Below the pieces are notes generated by a model. That model saw only the letters and a program-made list of their open reading frames with translations. It was not told where the DNA came from and did no database searches. The position numbers and the translations under genes were made by a program. This document shows positions 48,903 to 61,890 of a stretch of 64,000 nt of DNA, one piece after another. The DNA is from Bugula neritina (Eukaryota > Bryozoa > Gymnolaemata > Cheilostomatida > Bugulidae), in the NCBI GenBank assembly GCA_964035545.1, contig OZ037767.1:6100207-6164206 (forward strand). Reading direction: 5' to 3'. The stretch's first letter is position 1. Every line of letters begins with the position of its first letter.

Positions 48903-51900
48903 GGCTCTTCAAGTTTTTGAGATGTATCACAGCAGCACCAACCAAAACTAGTTTATAACTTTACATCTAAAGTCAAAGCCAAATATCAACGGCAACATAT
49001 TTTGTATATAAGTTTTTAGGAAGCTATATAATATGTGTACATGTGTGTGCGAGTGCATGTGTGATATATATAAATACATACATACACACATTAGTTCGCT
49101 ATCTAAATATGCATATAACCCATTGACACATTCACATGCTTGCATACACATATAGATGCTCTGTGCTGATGAGGGAACAAACCCGGACACAGCTGCTGTA
49201 CACAAATTGAGGTCTATATACCCCACAACTGCAACTTTCCTCATTCTGTTCACAGTATACAGAGGCTTGTCTGCCTTGAGTATATTAGAGTTTATATTCA
49301 TTCCTAATATTTACATTCAACTGTTTGACAACAGGTAAAACACAAATCACATTAAATAAAAATTAAGCCATTTATATATTAATTACCAATTAGCAAATGT
49401 TTTATTTGTTTTGATCTGAGCAGTATGTGACTGGAAGTGAATCGACTAAGTCAAAATTTTTTGAAGAGAAAATTGTAGCTCAGTTTTTTTTCTAAAGCTA
49501 GATCAATCGCCATCAAGGTGGGCATCCCTAATTCCAATGAATACTCATTATGTTTATCACTGTGAGTGCAAAATTAAAAGTAGGTGACTGATTATTTGTA
49601 TTGCTATAAGTGCATACTATATATAATTACCGTATAGTACATAACATCCACATCACTGCCATATCAGAGTCGTTTGACAAGCTAATCTCAACAATGACTT
49701 TAAGTTGAATCTTATCCAATTTAGTAATTACAGCTAAACTGAACTCACTTCGTAAAATTAGAATAACATGATAATTTTAAATTATCATTGTCCTTGGCTA
49801 AACTTGATGAATAACTATAAACAACACCAATTGATAATTAGTTATTTCTTCACTGCCCTACATAATAGATGACTGATACTTGTAATCAAATACAATATAT
49901 ACTGATACTTATAGTAATACTAAGTCTAATAGCAATATTGTTATAAAAATAGTAATTGAGCTAGTTACACTTGGAGTTATTCATAAAAAAATTATAGTTA
50001 TAATTACACTAAATGTAGTGGTTTCGATTGTTTTTTTGTGAAATGTAGCTTATGGTTAAACACTTTAGTTACACAAAGCGACAACACAAAATCTATAAAG
50101 TTATAATATGCAAAATTGAAGCAATAAATTATGTAATATAAAAATAGCAAGTATAAAAACAAAAATTAAAAGCGAGGAAATTAACATTATTCAAGTGGTA
50201 AAGTAAAGACTAAAACTGCAGCTACTGACTTTTTGTTCCTCTTTATTGTTGCTTGATTTAAGCTTAACACCAATCTTAATATAAAGTTAAAAGTATAATT
50301 TAATATAAAGTTAGAAGTATGACTTAATATAAAAGTAAGGTTCATAAAGTCTTTAAATAATAAAACAATGCCTTTCACACCTTTACATTTTTTAAAAAAC
50401 TTACTGCACAGGAAAACAGTATTTTACATTAAGAATACTAAATTTCTGGTAGCTTAGATGTCTTCTTTTAACATCTTGCATTGGCTACATTGAGATTTGC
50501 AACTAAATCCAAAGGGTTAAAGGGTTATCTACATCACTTGGACTAAATCCGGCCAGTTACATCTCAGCACATTGCCTCAACCCAAGCCTGACAAACATCT
50601 GGATGGCTGCCCCAGCTTCCTGCTTACAACACTATTGCCAGCTCAATGTATTCTCATATTATGAATATCTCATTATCTTTCTGCTATGACTGAACAGTGA
50701 ACTTAGTCAGCGGTTTAATGTATAGTCCGTTACACTAATAGATTAATTAACATAATGATGATCTACTAGCTACTGCTAGTATTAAACAATCATTATTACT
50801 GTTAGTATTAGTATTAGTGCACCCGCAAATACTAATAGAGTAATCATAACCAAAACCATTTGTATGTTACTATTGCTATTACTATTACTCAGTGAGTCAC
50901 TGAGTATTAGACTTAATCTTGAATAAGTCAGATAAGTGATGACTCTAGTCTCTACTGTCTAATACCACAATCATAATAATATAAAATAAGAATTTAATTA
51001 TTTATTATGATTATCACAATGGGCAATGGCACTGACAGGCGAATGACTATCACCGACACAATCATTCACAATGATAAATTTATGAATCATTGAATGGCAA
51101 CATACTCATACTGAGACTGACTTTCACTCCAAAATTAAAACGCAGTCAAACTCAATGTGTGTGTGACTCAGTGCCACCAACACTGAATCACTCTGAACAG
51201 TCAAACTGAAACTCAAATCAACTGTAAAACTAAAACTAAAAGTAAAAGTAAAAATAAAACTTTAAAAGTTGATGAAGTAAAACTGAAAGTAAAAGTGATT
51301 ATGATCATTATGATTATCATTTTAAATTTAAAGCAATCTGAACCTGTAATTGCAAACTTGAAAGTCTAACTATGACATTGAGTTTAACATTCACATTGAG
51401 TTTGACTAAAAGTAAAATTAAATGAGCTTTTACTTCTAGTTTTACAAACTTTGTACGGTTGACTAATTGGATCGAAGAAAGAAATATACTCTCTTCGCCA
51501 AAGGCAACAAACTCAGTACTACACACAAACGATTTCTGATATAACGGGAGCCTAATTATAACCCGTATTAACTAGGTTGTTGGAACGCTAAGGGAAATCG
51601 ACAAAAAAAATAGTAAGATAATCGCTTGATGCAACAAAAATTGTAAGGGTCACAACAAACAATGATCAAAAAGGGCGCGAGTCTGATAAATGGGTAAATA
51701 ATTATGCGTTACACATAGTGACTCCAAATGTTGTGCTACACCTAGTCAGCTCGTAATTTAGTTATGGTGGCGGAGCACGTGTGTGATGTATCTCAGCGTG
51801 GTACTAAAGTAAAACAGAAAATCTGATTGAGTTATACTCATTGAGCTTGTTTTTATGTTATTGAATTAACTTCTATTTTTGAAAAAGAAACACAAAATAC

Positions 51901-52848
51901 CCAACGCAAGTGTAAACCATCATCTTTATTTGCCGGGACTGGGAGCTGTAAAACTAAAAGTAAAACTAAAAGTAAAAGGCCTAGGAGAAGGAGACAGCAG
52001 ACGGAGTAGGACTAGGACTAAGAGTAGCCGTAGGTATGATACAGTCAATGTCATAATCATAATGAATAATGATAATAATTCATAATGATTTTCAATTTCA
52101 TATTGATTGAAATTTAAATTATGATAATCAATCATTAATCACAATCACAATGAGTATGACAATGATACTCACAATGACAATGTGAATGTGAATGTTAAAA
52201 TATTAATAGTAAAAATAATCAATATCACTCATCATAATGATAATGATTTTATATCTTGCACGTTAGTGTTACATGTTGATCTTCTGCAGAAAGTACTAAA
52301 ACTAAAAGTAAATCTAGGAGATAGCGGTACTCCTCAATCCTCATAAAATTAAATTTAAGTATTTTAATCAGTATGAGTATGACTATGAGTATATAACATA
52401 TTAAATATTGATATTAGTAATAACAATACTAATAGCCAACAACTAAAGTGCTGCCCATTATCATTTTGTGACTATATTAAAATATACAATTACAAATACT
52501 GAACAATGGTTATGGGTTTATACAATCATAGCTTAGACCTTAGTCAAGAATACTTTTAATTTTTTAACAGACTTGGGAAAGAAGCTGTTGTGGTATGCAG
52601 ACTCAAAGGCTGTAGAATATTGTAATAATTTTATTCGTGGAATGTTATTATTCGCTGCATGTAATTATTGGTGTGGGTTATTAGCTGATAAAACACAGTG
52701 ACTCTTTGCTGAGAATATTTATTAATAATAAATAAGAAGGTTTATACTCACTATCCTTTATTGTACTCCAAATTATATCCAAAAATAGAAAAAGAGTTAG
52801 AGGGGATAACTCCTTATATCACGTAGAAAACTATATGTACTACTATTA
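48903..52848. other. Intergenic DNA upstream of TMEM42-like gene
   Basis: No gene supported. The first few hundred bases should hold the TMEM42-like promoter. From about 49850 the sequence becomes simple-sequence rich: hexamer-patterned patches at 49860-49985, 50740-50910, 51220-51300, 51944-51985, 52060-52230 and 52360-52440. Confidence 0.5.
50740..52440. repeat. Hexamer-patterned simple-sequence islands, cluster 4
   Basis: Patches with clear period 6: GTAAAA/CTAAAA runs near 51222-51262 and 51950-51980, AATGAC/AATGTG near 52140-52195, and GACTAT/GAGTAT near 52370-52395. They are separated by non-repetitive sequence. Confidence 0.6.
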
Positions 52849-52902
52849 GTCTAGGTATAAGGTAAACTACTATGCAACTAGGTATACAAGTGTCCTTGAT
52901 GT

Positions 52903-52997
52903 AGCTATGAACAATAGCTAATCCAGCTTTACTATAATAACACCTAGCTAGGAACAATAACTAATCCAGTCATTACTATCATGACACCTAGCTGTTA
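52903..52997. repeat. 47-bp tandem duplication
   Basis: Two copies of a unit containing GAACAATA(G/A)CTAATCCAG and ending ACACCTAGCT, about 85% identical. Confidence 0.7.
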
Positions 52998-54061
52998 ATG
53001 GACTGGTGCTACGCTAACTAATACATTTAGGAAAAACACACATTCCCTAGGAATGAAAGAAATACTAGTAAGAAATACACGCAACAATTATTGAAGTATG
53101 CACAATTTTACCACAATATATTGATTGTGGATCGCCATGAGATGCTGCTATGTCACTAGAGCATTAACATTTCTACGCTGCATCAGCTCATCATTTGAAG
53201 ATATAATTATAATTGCTTTGTGGTTTTCCCCTTGTGAGAGAAGTCGAATTAACAAAGAATGTTTGGAGTTTTTACGTCTTTCAGTAAAGGTTGTTGTAGT
53301 GGAATTATGGACTTTGGGTTTATTCAATTCTAATTTTATATTCTCATCTCTTGATCCTCAGTTTCACCCCATAAAAATTAATGTCCTATTCATATACACT
53401 CTAGGTATAAGGTATAAGCTGTCTCCCAAAGTCTGTAAATATTATTAGTTTCGTTATAATCGTGATTAAACTTTTGCTTTGAAGTCATACGTCAAACATG
53501 CTGATCCTGCAGCTACGTGGCCTTACTTTTATATGGAGACGCAGCCATCCTTGTAAATGCAGCAACCTATCCTGAGCAAGCTGACAGGGCCCTAACCGAC
53601 AAGAAGTCTTACTGCACCCAAAAAGCTATCTGAAGTCACTTCTCGGTAAGACCCAGCCTCAGGTAGACGTACCAGAATGAGAGGAGTCTTTTACGAGGTA
53701 ATTGCCATAAGTTATATGCATATAATTCTGTTATAGTAAATTACTAAGGCCTAATTATATTAGTACACACTATACAGTAAGTTGTAGATGAAACCCCAAT
53801 TTCCTGTTGCAACCTTTTGTGGAGATGCCATTTCGATTCCCACCTCTTTTATTGCCAAGCATTTGTTTGCTAATTAATCACTGAGGTTAATCACCCAGTT
53901 CTACTTGGCCTAGGTAGCTTCTACTGCCAGGCTATTGTATAAAGGGCTTCTTTAAGCTTGAAGACAAGCTATTTTTTCAATTTAAGATGGAATTTGGAAA
54001 TCATCAAGTGCCATATTAAAATCACTTGAATAATTGCTGAATACAGCATAAAAGAATAGGC

Positions 54062-54068
<7 letters not shown>

Positions 54069-54106
<38 letters not shown>

Positions 54107-54118
54107 TATATATATTAT
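54069..54118. repeat. (TA)n microsatellite
   Basis: Nearly uninterrupted TA repeat of about 50 bp. Confidence 0.9.
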
Positions 54119-55406
54119 CATATACAGTGCTGGTCAAACGCTACATAAAATTACTGGCCATACATAACAAAGTGCTTTACAAATAGAATTAATTTTATAG
54201 TGGTTGACCTGGAGTCCTGGTATTAAATACCAAATAATATTTTAGCACTGATTTGTACTTTCAATATCGAACTCCTTTATAAGCCTTATTACTTATCTGT
54301 TAGCTGTGTTATTAACACCATTTTCACTGTTTCAGATGAATTTGCTTTCAAACATATAATTAGATTGCCAACATAAACCCTGTTGAGGTGACAACTACAC
54401 TCCCACAAGGACTGGTGAGTGCTAACCTTCAACACTTCTTAACACATAGCCAGATAAAGTAAGTCTTGTATATACATTATGCCTACTGGAGAATTACCAA
54501 CTAGAAAACCTATTTTCAGTAGTAGAACTACTCCCCAAGGCTGAAGTTGCGTTTATACCTATGCTGAAAAAATTACCGAGTTTCAGTTGATGACGCTTGT
54601 CCGGGTACCCCTTTATAGTCAAACTAAAAATCGGTGAAATCATATTGATGCGGAAGCTTACTTTCTAAAAGTGAAATCTGACTTGCCTAATCGCTATTAT
54701 GTGCTCTTTGTAAACATTGTGAATTGGTGAAGATGACAGCATAAAAACGATAATTGAGAAGGCGTAGGCGATATAGTTATTAACATATAAGTAGGTCATA
54801 TAATCACCAAAGTCATAACTAAATAACGATGTTTACAAGGAGTTATTACTTCTTTTGAGTATAATTCTAAAATTGGCCAATAGAATTATCACAATACAAA
54901 ATTTTTTACGAGTGGCTTTTACAATGCAATGCAACTCGGAGAAACTTTAACTCGGCCAAATTGAATTTCTGACTGAAAGTCGTGTAGGTATAGACGCAAC
55001 TTAACACGCATCCATCAGAATTATCTTTTTTAATACTAAAACCAATATCTGGAACTGAACTACCTATAGCTGAATTACATTCATTAGAAAGTAGGTTTTA
55101 GTATAATTACTATGAGAATTTACAAACTAAGATATACAAGCTAATTAGGATAAGAAGCCTATACTACATAATTAGGTGAGAAATAGATAAATAAATAATA
55201 AACTGGTACAGCAGCGACAATTAATTATCTAGGACTCAAATTTTAATAATTAGTTTAATTAAAAAAGCAGGAGACTCATTTCAGTATTGAATCTAATTAA
55301 TGAGAAAAATTTCCTGCTCCATTAACTAATATAATTAGAAATAGGAACTTGCCCTTCAGTAACTGGCATAATTAGAAAAAACTTGTTTATTATCCACAGT
55401 CCCACA

Positions 55407-55730
55407 TTAATTAATAACTAATAGCTTAATATGTGGCCCATGTGAGCGAGAGCATGTTTGTAGTATTTGACCTAGTGTAGCCGTATTGTTTGGGCCGCAA
55501 GTTGAACATTTATTGGAGTGGTCACGATCTATCCGATGCTTCCTGCTCGATGTGGCTACAAGGTTCCCTCTCAAGAGAGTTCCCCTTACGAGCTCTGCAC
55601 CACTGACTAGTTCAACATTGCCGGATAAGACCCAAACATGAGCCTTTGGTACTAGGTTGTGGTGGATCAGTCCACAACCATCCGCTGACTCATTGAATTT
55701 TTCCTCCCAGCTTTTAACTCTAGGCGGCAC
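55407..55730 (-). mobile_element. R2-clade non-LTR retrotransposon relic
   Basis: The minus-strand frame resembles the C-terminal part of site-specific (restriction-like endonuclease) non-LTR elements. A tract ending DGCGL is followed by GAELVRGTLLRGNLVATSSR and then a zinc-knuckle-like KCSTCG...TLGQILQTCSRSHG. The family pattern is CxxC, ETLxHIL, then C; here the zinc-binding His is Gln. Upstream to about 56070 the same strand shows further protein-like stretches in shifting frames with stops. The reverse transcriptase core is absent, so this is a 5'-truncated, dead copy. Clade assignment rests on the knuckle and the preceding LRxNxL pattern only. Confidence 0.6.
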
Positions 55731-56070
55731 CCTTTAACCCAGGGTACTTGACCTATTCAGAGAATGAACTGCACCTGGGCAAAGAAGCCAAAATTTGCGC
55801 TCCCCTATCGGCTTTTATGAAGGAGCCAATGGAAAACGCCCTCCTCGTACCTCATGAACTGCTCGATGTTCCGGCAACCAGAAATCTCAGCTGGCCCAGG
55901 AAGCAGCCTTCTCTGCTGAAACGTTCCAGCGGTTGGGGAAATTTTTTTCAAACTATTTCAACCTTTAGTTTATTGAGTAGTACTCTAAGGGATTTGAGAT
56001 GCCAGGAGAGTCTGAATACTAAAGGAGTAGTAGAGAAGCCAATGGATTTTGGAGAGCTGGGTAAGATTTA

Positions 56071-56142
56071 GTGCCGTGAAGTAATGGTTGGCACCCCTGC
56101 TTGTAAGCCGGAGGTCCTTGGTTCGAATCCAAGTAGGGAGCA
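56071..56142 (+). pseudogene. tRNA-like sequence (pseudo-tRNA or SINE head)
   Basis: A perfect T arm (CTTGG-TTCGAAT-CCAAG, 56117-56133) and a D-arm stem (GTGCC/GGCAC) are present, with an anticodon-like CTTGTAA (TGT, Thr). The anticodon stem has three mismatches, the D loop is too long and no 5' acceptor strand pairs with TAGGGAG. It therefore cannot be a working tRNA. It is a degraded tRNA gene or the head of another SINE family. Confidence 0.6.
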
Positions 56143-57009
56143 GTTATTTTTCCGTTTTCAGAGCTGATAATTAAATTATCAACTGATTTTTGGTTTGCTA
56201 TAACTTAGAAACAGAAAGAATTACACCATGTTTAGCAATGACAGATTTTCCCTTTGACGGCCTCCCTCCAAGTTTTTTCTAAGCTGGAACTAATGCTCTC
56301 TAATTTTGGAGAGGTCTAAATTAATTAAACCTCCCTTAAAAGCAGATGCCAAATGTTTTTGACCTTTGTTGTCATCTGCCAGTTTTGACCTAAAAATAGG
56401 TATAAAAACTTTTTTCTGATATCCTCGCAGCTACAATCTTCAATGGCGGATCATGCTCAGCCTTTATTATAATTTCCGTCATCACGCTTTCACTTACGGC
56501 TTTGCCTAAGAAAATTGCATTTGCAGCTCTTTTCTTTCTTTTTTCAATCATGTTTGCTATACTATTTATCATAGATGGAGTGTAAAAAAATGTGTGGTTA
56601 AGCATGAAGCAACAGCAGACGCCAACTCATAGATTTTTTCTCGAAACCTTCCATAAAGTTCGAAAAGGACTGAAATTTGCATGTCAATTGCATCTATTTT
56701 CTTGTGTGTTCATCTTGTAATTTCAAAGAGCATTTTGGAAATTAGCCGCACACGACTCACTAAGCCATGTAATGCTGCTCTTTTCCCACTGCAAGAGTTT
56801 AAAAATGCAAAACCATTTAAATTTAAATCACACATTTTAAATGAGACCACATTTCACACAGGCTGCATTGAATAGAGTCACCTTTAAGCCTACCAACCAT
56901 TCTTATATATACATATATAATAATAGCAATATATATACCTATATACACAATAACTGCAGTAAAGGCAAAAAATAGATAAAAAAATAATATAATAATAGCG
57001 CAAGTATTG
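56143..57009. other. Intergenic DNA with decayed protein-like stretches
   Basis: The minus strand from about 56870 to 56390 shows short protein-like runs in different frames (such as YGRFREKIYELASAVAS and NMIEKRKKRAANAIF) broken by stops. This suggests an old transposon or pseudogene. No family is recognised. Confidence 0.35.
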
Positions 57010-57228
57010 TTAGTTGTTTTGGGTGGTTCTATGTTCTATATAGCGCCGCGCACCATAGCAGCAGGCAAACAAGCTAACCACTGCTATTAGCAATAGCATG
57101 CCTAGCCCTAATATACTTATTATGAGGACCCCCCCATCTTGGTCCTCCTGAGCTGAAAACAGCCCAGCAGAATTGAATTCAGTAACGTTAGACCCTGTAG
57201 CATAGAGTAATATATTTACTAGGAACAC
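57010..57228 (-). CDS. Candidate small type I membrane protein or last exon
   Basis: A 72-codon frame starts with a signal-peptide-like hydrophobic run (LVNILLYATG), then an N-glycosylation site (NVT), an acidic spacer, a 22-residue membrane segment (LIISILGLGMLLLIAVVSLF), a Cys pair and a basic tail (ARRYIEHR). The order fits a single-pass plasma-membrane protein. The frame has no ATG at its start and stays open upstream to about 57260, so it may be the last exon of a larger gene or need an upstream start. No family is recognised. Confidence 0.4.
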   Translation of the reverse strand: MFLVNILLYATGSNVTEFNSAGLFSAQEDQDGGVLIISILGLGMLLLIAVVSLFACCYGARRYIEHRTTQNN

Positions 57229-58555
57229 TAACTTAAGGAGGCAATTGAATTGATATGATTATGATGACAGACTGTACTGCTACTACTTTGAACTAGACAA
57301 TAAGTACTTAGTAACCCCATGTAACATGCAGATCAGTGGTCGTTTCCTCTATGTCTGCTGCTGTGCTGTATAGCGTGTAGGCTTCACTGAAACATTCCAG
57401 CACTCTCCCCCGCCAGCAATTGCAATGTAATGGGCAGATCTAAAGGGCAAGGGTCCATTCAAGTCAATATGAGCAATAGCCTAGTGTACACATATATCAC
57501 TCCCCCTAGTTAGATACTAACATATAACAGTCTATTTGATACTAACGAACCTACCTTAATACCTACTAACCATTTAGAAGTAAATAGAATAACGAATGGC
57601 AGAAGCCATTCCCTTCTTTTTCATTGAGTGAACAGTTTGACAGCTAGCAAGTGGGTACCAGTGGGTACCAGTGGCTAACTAGATCAAATATATATAATCA
57701 TAAACAAAAAACTGAGGCCAAAATACTCACAATTATTACTCCTAATGGTTGCAGTTTTGTTTGATTATTAAGCCAAACACTCTAAAGATAATGAATTTAT
57801 ATTAAAGCAAAGACCAGTAAAATTTGAAAACTAATTTTGTTGTGCTGCACAAATTATTGCTTGAAACATTATAAACAAAAGACAATTATGAAATTTGACG
57901 ACACAAGCTTTTTCTGTTGAAGCTATAAGTTGAGCAGTAATGGTGAAAACTGTTGCAGGGTAAAATTTGTGTTGAACAAAAATTTCGTCTTTTGTTGGTT
58001 TTCTTCAGACTTTCATCAGGGCCTTATGCTATCTTGCAATCCCTATAACTGTATAGGTGTGTATGTATAAATGTAGCTTCAAATTCAGATCTGCATCTCA
58101 ACAGTTTTGTTCACATCGAAAGCTGTTTTACTTGAGATAAAATAATCTGAGGCGTTCTGACTAAGACGCTAATGTCTGCTCCAGAAAACTTCCAGCTGCC
58201 ATATTTTCAACTGATGCATTGGAACCTAAAACAACTAAAGACACCATGTGAAACTTGACTCTTTACTACAGAAAGGAAAACTTCACTAGCATAATGCACT
58301 AACTCTGAAATTTTTTTGTGAATATTAGAAACAGTTACGCTAAAACGCACTAAACTTGATAGATTTGTGTTGTGATTGTTAAAAACGCAACAAAAGGTTG
58401 AATCTTAAAAAAGTAGGAGAATTTCTGTCCACCTTATCAGTTTAGAGCATATATTAGAAAGTATGCAAACGCAATCAAAATAACTCATTTCTGAATTTTG
58501 ATATAACCAGATCATTCACAGACCAGTAAAGCCTCTTCCAAAAAAAACCACTTGC
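57229..58555. other. Intergenic DNA without recognised genes
   Basis: Contains a small tandem repeat of GTGGGTACCA at about 57651-57670. Nothing else was supported on either strand. Confidence 0.5.
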
Positions 58556-58683
58556 AATTAATTGCTGCTGAGTAATAACTAAGTTTAAATTGTACTTAAT
58601 TTGAATTCTATGTGTAGAACTTTGACATCATATATTATCCAGGCATTTACTCAAATCGGATACAAGGTAGTAAACATTACTAG

Positions 58684-60162
58684 CTAATTCAAAGAGTATG
58701 TGAAATTGATTTTTAACATATCTTGGCAACGGATTCTTTTACTTGACAAATTTCTTTTAAAGCCAATTGGGACACCACTATCTTTATATCTCAAGTTATT
58801 GAAGTTCCAAATCATTGGAAATAGTGAAATGGTAGTATTTTCAGAGTTGTCTTCTAGTTCTTTGCAAACTCGATAGACTGTCAAGTGGATTGATCTTACT
58901 GTTTGGGTCAAGGTTTTCTTGGCCAAAATATTTTTTCAAGAGCAGCTGAAGCGAGTGATTTAAGCTGCTCCATCTTTTGGTCTCCATATTATGTTTTCTT
59001 TGAGAATCATCAAAACAATATCACGGTTTTTGAAGTTGTGCTTAGCATAAAGGTCTGCAACCGATTCAATAGTGACCTTAATGTGGTGAACGTAGTCCAC
59101 CTAGTTCTCTCGGCTAGCGTGGCTACATCCAAAGGAAAAGTTCTAAAAAGATATTCAAATAAATTTCATTTACATGTGCAGAATTTAAGGAAGTGGCATT
59201 CCAAGTTAAATTATTAGTTTTTATATGAAAATAGCCTGTACAGCATGGCATTTTGAAACCACACCCAGTTCACTAACCATATTTGATACCATACTAGCAG
59301 AAGGTAAATGCTCAAGGTCTGCTGAAAATTTCCTTCGTGATTCATCTACATTCTACAAAATGGGAAATATCACTCAATGTTATATGTTTGGTACAAACAC
59401 AAATAATTTTTCTTTCATCACGATGTTGGCCAGCTGTTTTGGTTGAGTATGGTGATTTTACTCATGTCCTTCAACTTGTTTTTTCTTTGAATTATCTAAT
59501 TTTGATAACAGAAACCCCACGAGTTCTCAACTCCTTAATTTGTGTTGATTTTTAGTCCATTGACTCCTCCCGAGTGTCGTCTTAAGGGCGATTTTGGGTC
59601 GGCGACTCCTCCACGGCCTTTGACCTAAAGGGTTTGCCAGCTCTATATCGTCAATGTATAGAGCCAGTTGAAGGGCATCTAAATGTTGTTGAAGAGAGTT
59701 TGAACTTTTCTAAAGACTACCATTAGCAAAATCTATTTTATCACCATTAACTGTGGGAATCGATGTTGTAACATCTAGTTTGGAAAGGGTTTGAATAAGG
59801 CGCACATACTTGTCGTAGCATGGAGCTTGGATTTTAGTGCAATATTTTGCAGAATCTTCTCGATTTCTTACTGTGTATCTCTGTGGCATAATCAAGCCTC
59901 GCTTTTTAAATTCACCAATCCTGTTGAAATCTGTCTCGAAGCCTTCAAATGTCATTGTAGTGCTTTGGAGTGTATTATTCAAAGTGGTGACCTTTTCAAT
60001 ATGGTTCATACCAATTTCCTTAACTAAATCTTTGACATCTCTGCAAATAGAAGCTGTTGTCATCTGTAACAAAGCTTCAGATGATTCAACTATCTGTTGT
60101 ATCTGAGTTCGTGTGGTTTCCCCTTTCTCATACAACTTGAGAAGGAATCTAGAACAGCCCAT
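58684..60162 (-). pseudogene. Repeat-family protein relic, copy A
   Basis: On the minus strand a 150-codon frame (60162 to 59710) begins GCSRFLLKLYEKGETTRTQI and ends FANGSL before TAG. The same frame continues after the stop with LDALQLALYIDDIELANPLG. I recall this layout, including Y-x-D-D-x-E-x-x-NPLG, from abundant repeat-associated proteins of unknown function in fish and invertebrates; this is from memory. Further downstream the frame is broken, with a separate 80-codon remnant at 58926-58684. Without other copies, function cannot be stated. Confidence 0.5.
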
Positions 60163-60486
60163 AAAAGTATTTCACCAACAGTTCAAGAGACAGTTGAATA
60201 TATATGGATAATGCATGCAGTAATTTGTTTGTATGCCTGAGTATGGTTTAGTGCATGAAGTGCAAAAATAAATAACTTTGAAGACGAAGCCTGAATAAAA
60301 TTGTTATCCATCTTCAGATAAGCAACTTACTGCATGCCTGCCTCCCTGCCTCCTTCAATTTACTGCTGCTCAATAATAACTAAATTTAAATTGTACTTGA
60401 TTTGAGTGTTCTAAATGTAGAACTTTGATATCAGATATTGTCCAGGCAATTACTCAAATCGGATACAAAATATTAAACATAACTAG

Positions 60487-61890
60487 CTAATTCAATGAGT
60501 ACGTGAAGTGGTATTCTAACATTTCTTGGCAACGAATTCTTCTACTTGACAAATTTCTTTTAAAGCATATCGGATCACCACTATCTTTATATCCCAACTT
60601 ATGGAAGTTCCAAATCATTAGAAATGGTGAAATGGTAGTATTTCCAGAGTATTTTCTTCTAGTTCTTTGCAAACTTGATAGACTGTCAAGTGGATTGATG
60701 TTACTGTTCAAGTCAAGGTTTTCTTGGCCAAAATATTTTTTCAAGAGCAGCTGAAATAAAGTGATTTAAGCTGCTCGATCATTTGGTGTCCATATTATGT
60801 TCTCTTTGAGAATCGTCAAAATAGTATCACTGTTTTTGGAGTTGTGCTTAATATAAAGGTCTGCAACCGATTAAATAGTGACCTTGATGTGTTGAACATA
60901 GTCCACCTAGTTCTCTCGGCTAACATGGCTACATCCAAAGGAAAAATTCTAAAGAGATATTCAACTAAATTTCATTTACATGTGCAGAATTTATGGAAGT
61001 GGCATTCCAAGCTAAATTAATTGTTTTTATATGAAAAATAGCCTGTACAGCATGACATTTTGAAACCACACCCAGTTCACTAACCATATTTGATACCATA
61101 TTAGACGAAGGTGAAGGCTCAAGGTCTGCTGAAAATTAACTTTAATATTCGTCTACATTCTACAAAATGGGAAATACCACACAATGTTATAAGTTTGGTA
61201 CAAATATAAATAGTTTTTCTTTCATCACGATGTTGGCCAGTTGCTTTGAATGAGTATGGTGATTTTACTCGTGTTCTTCAACTTGTTTTTTACTAGAAAT
61301 ATCTCATTCTGATACAGAAACCCCACGAGTTTTCAACTCATTAATTTGTGTTGATTTGTGGTCCATTGACTCCTCCCGAGTGTCGTCTTGAGGGTGACCT
61401 TGGGTCGGCGACTCCTCCACCGCCTTTGACCTAAAGGGTTTGCCAGCTCTATATCGTCAATGTATAGAGCCAGTTGAAGGGCATCTAAATGTTGTTGAAG
61501 AGAGTTTAAACTTTCCTAAAGACTACCATCAGCAAAATCTACTACATCACCATTAACTGCGGGGATTGGTGTAACATTTAATTTTGAAAGCGTTTGAATA
61601 AGGTGCACATACTGGTCGTAGCATGGAGCTTGGATTTTAGTGCAATCTTTTGTAGAATCTTCTCGATTACTTACTGTGTATCTCTGGTGCTTAATCAAAG
61701 CTCGATTTTTAAATTCAGCAATCTTTTTGAAATCTGTCTCGAAGCCTTCAAATGTCATTGTAGTGCTTTGGAGTGTATTATTTGAGGTGGTAACCTTTTC
61801 AGTATGGTTCATGCCAATTTCCTCAACTATTCCTTGATATCTCTGCGAATAGAAGCTGTTGTCATCTGTAACAAAGCTTTGTTGTTTCAA
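60487..61890 (-). pseudogene. Repeat-family protein relic, copy B
   Basis: Tandem partner of the 58684-60162 relic. The minus-strand frame 61890 to 61516 aligns residue for residue with copy A (shared LQSTTMTFEGFETDF) and ends FADGSL at the same TAG. Its first part is shifted out of frame relative to copy A near 61880. An 85-codon remnant (60744 to 60487) corresponds to the 58926-58684 piece of copy A. Confidence 0.5.

Larger units (their letters stand above)
52849..55400. other. Intergenic DNA with small repeats
   Basis: No gene supported. It contains a 47-bp tandem duplication at 52903-52997, a 14-bp direct repeat CTAGGTATAAGGTA at 52851 and 53401, and a TA tract at 54069-54118. A 107-codon ORF at 53125-53448 has no recognisable domain. 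Confidence 0.5.

Noticed and set aside
51220-51262. Telomere-like repeat (GTAAAA/CTAAAA)
   Set aside because: The words are not TTAGGG-type and occur in short internal patches.
56071-56142. Functional tRNA-Thr(TGT)
   Set aside because: The anticodon stem mispairs and no 5' acceptor strand matches.
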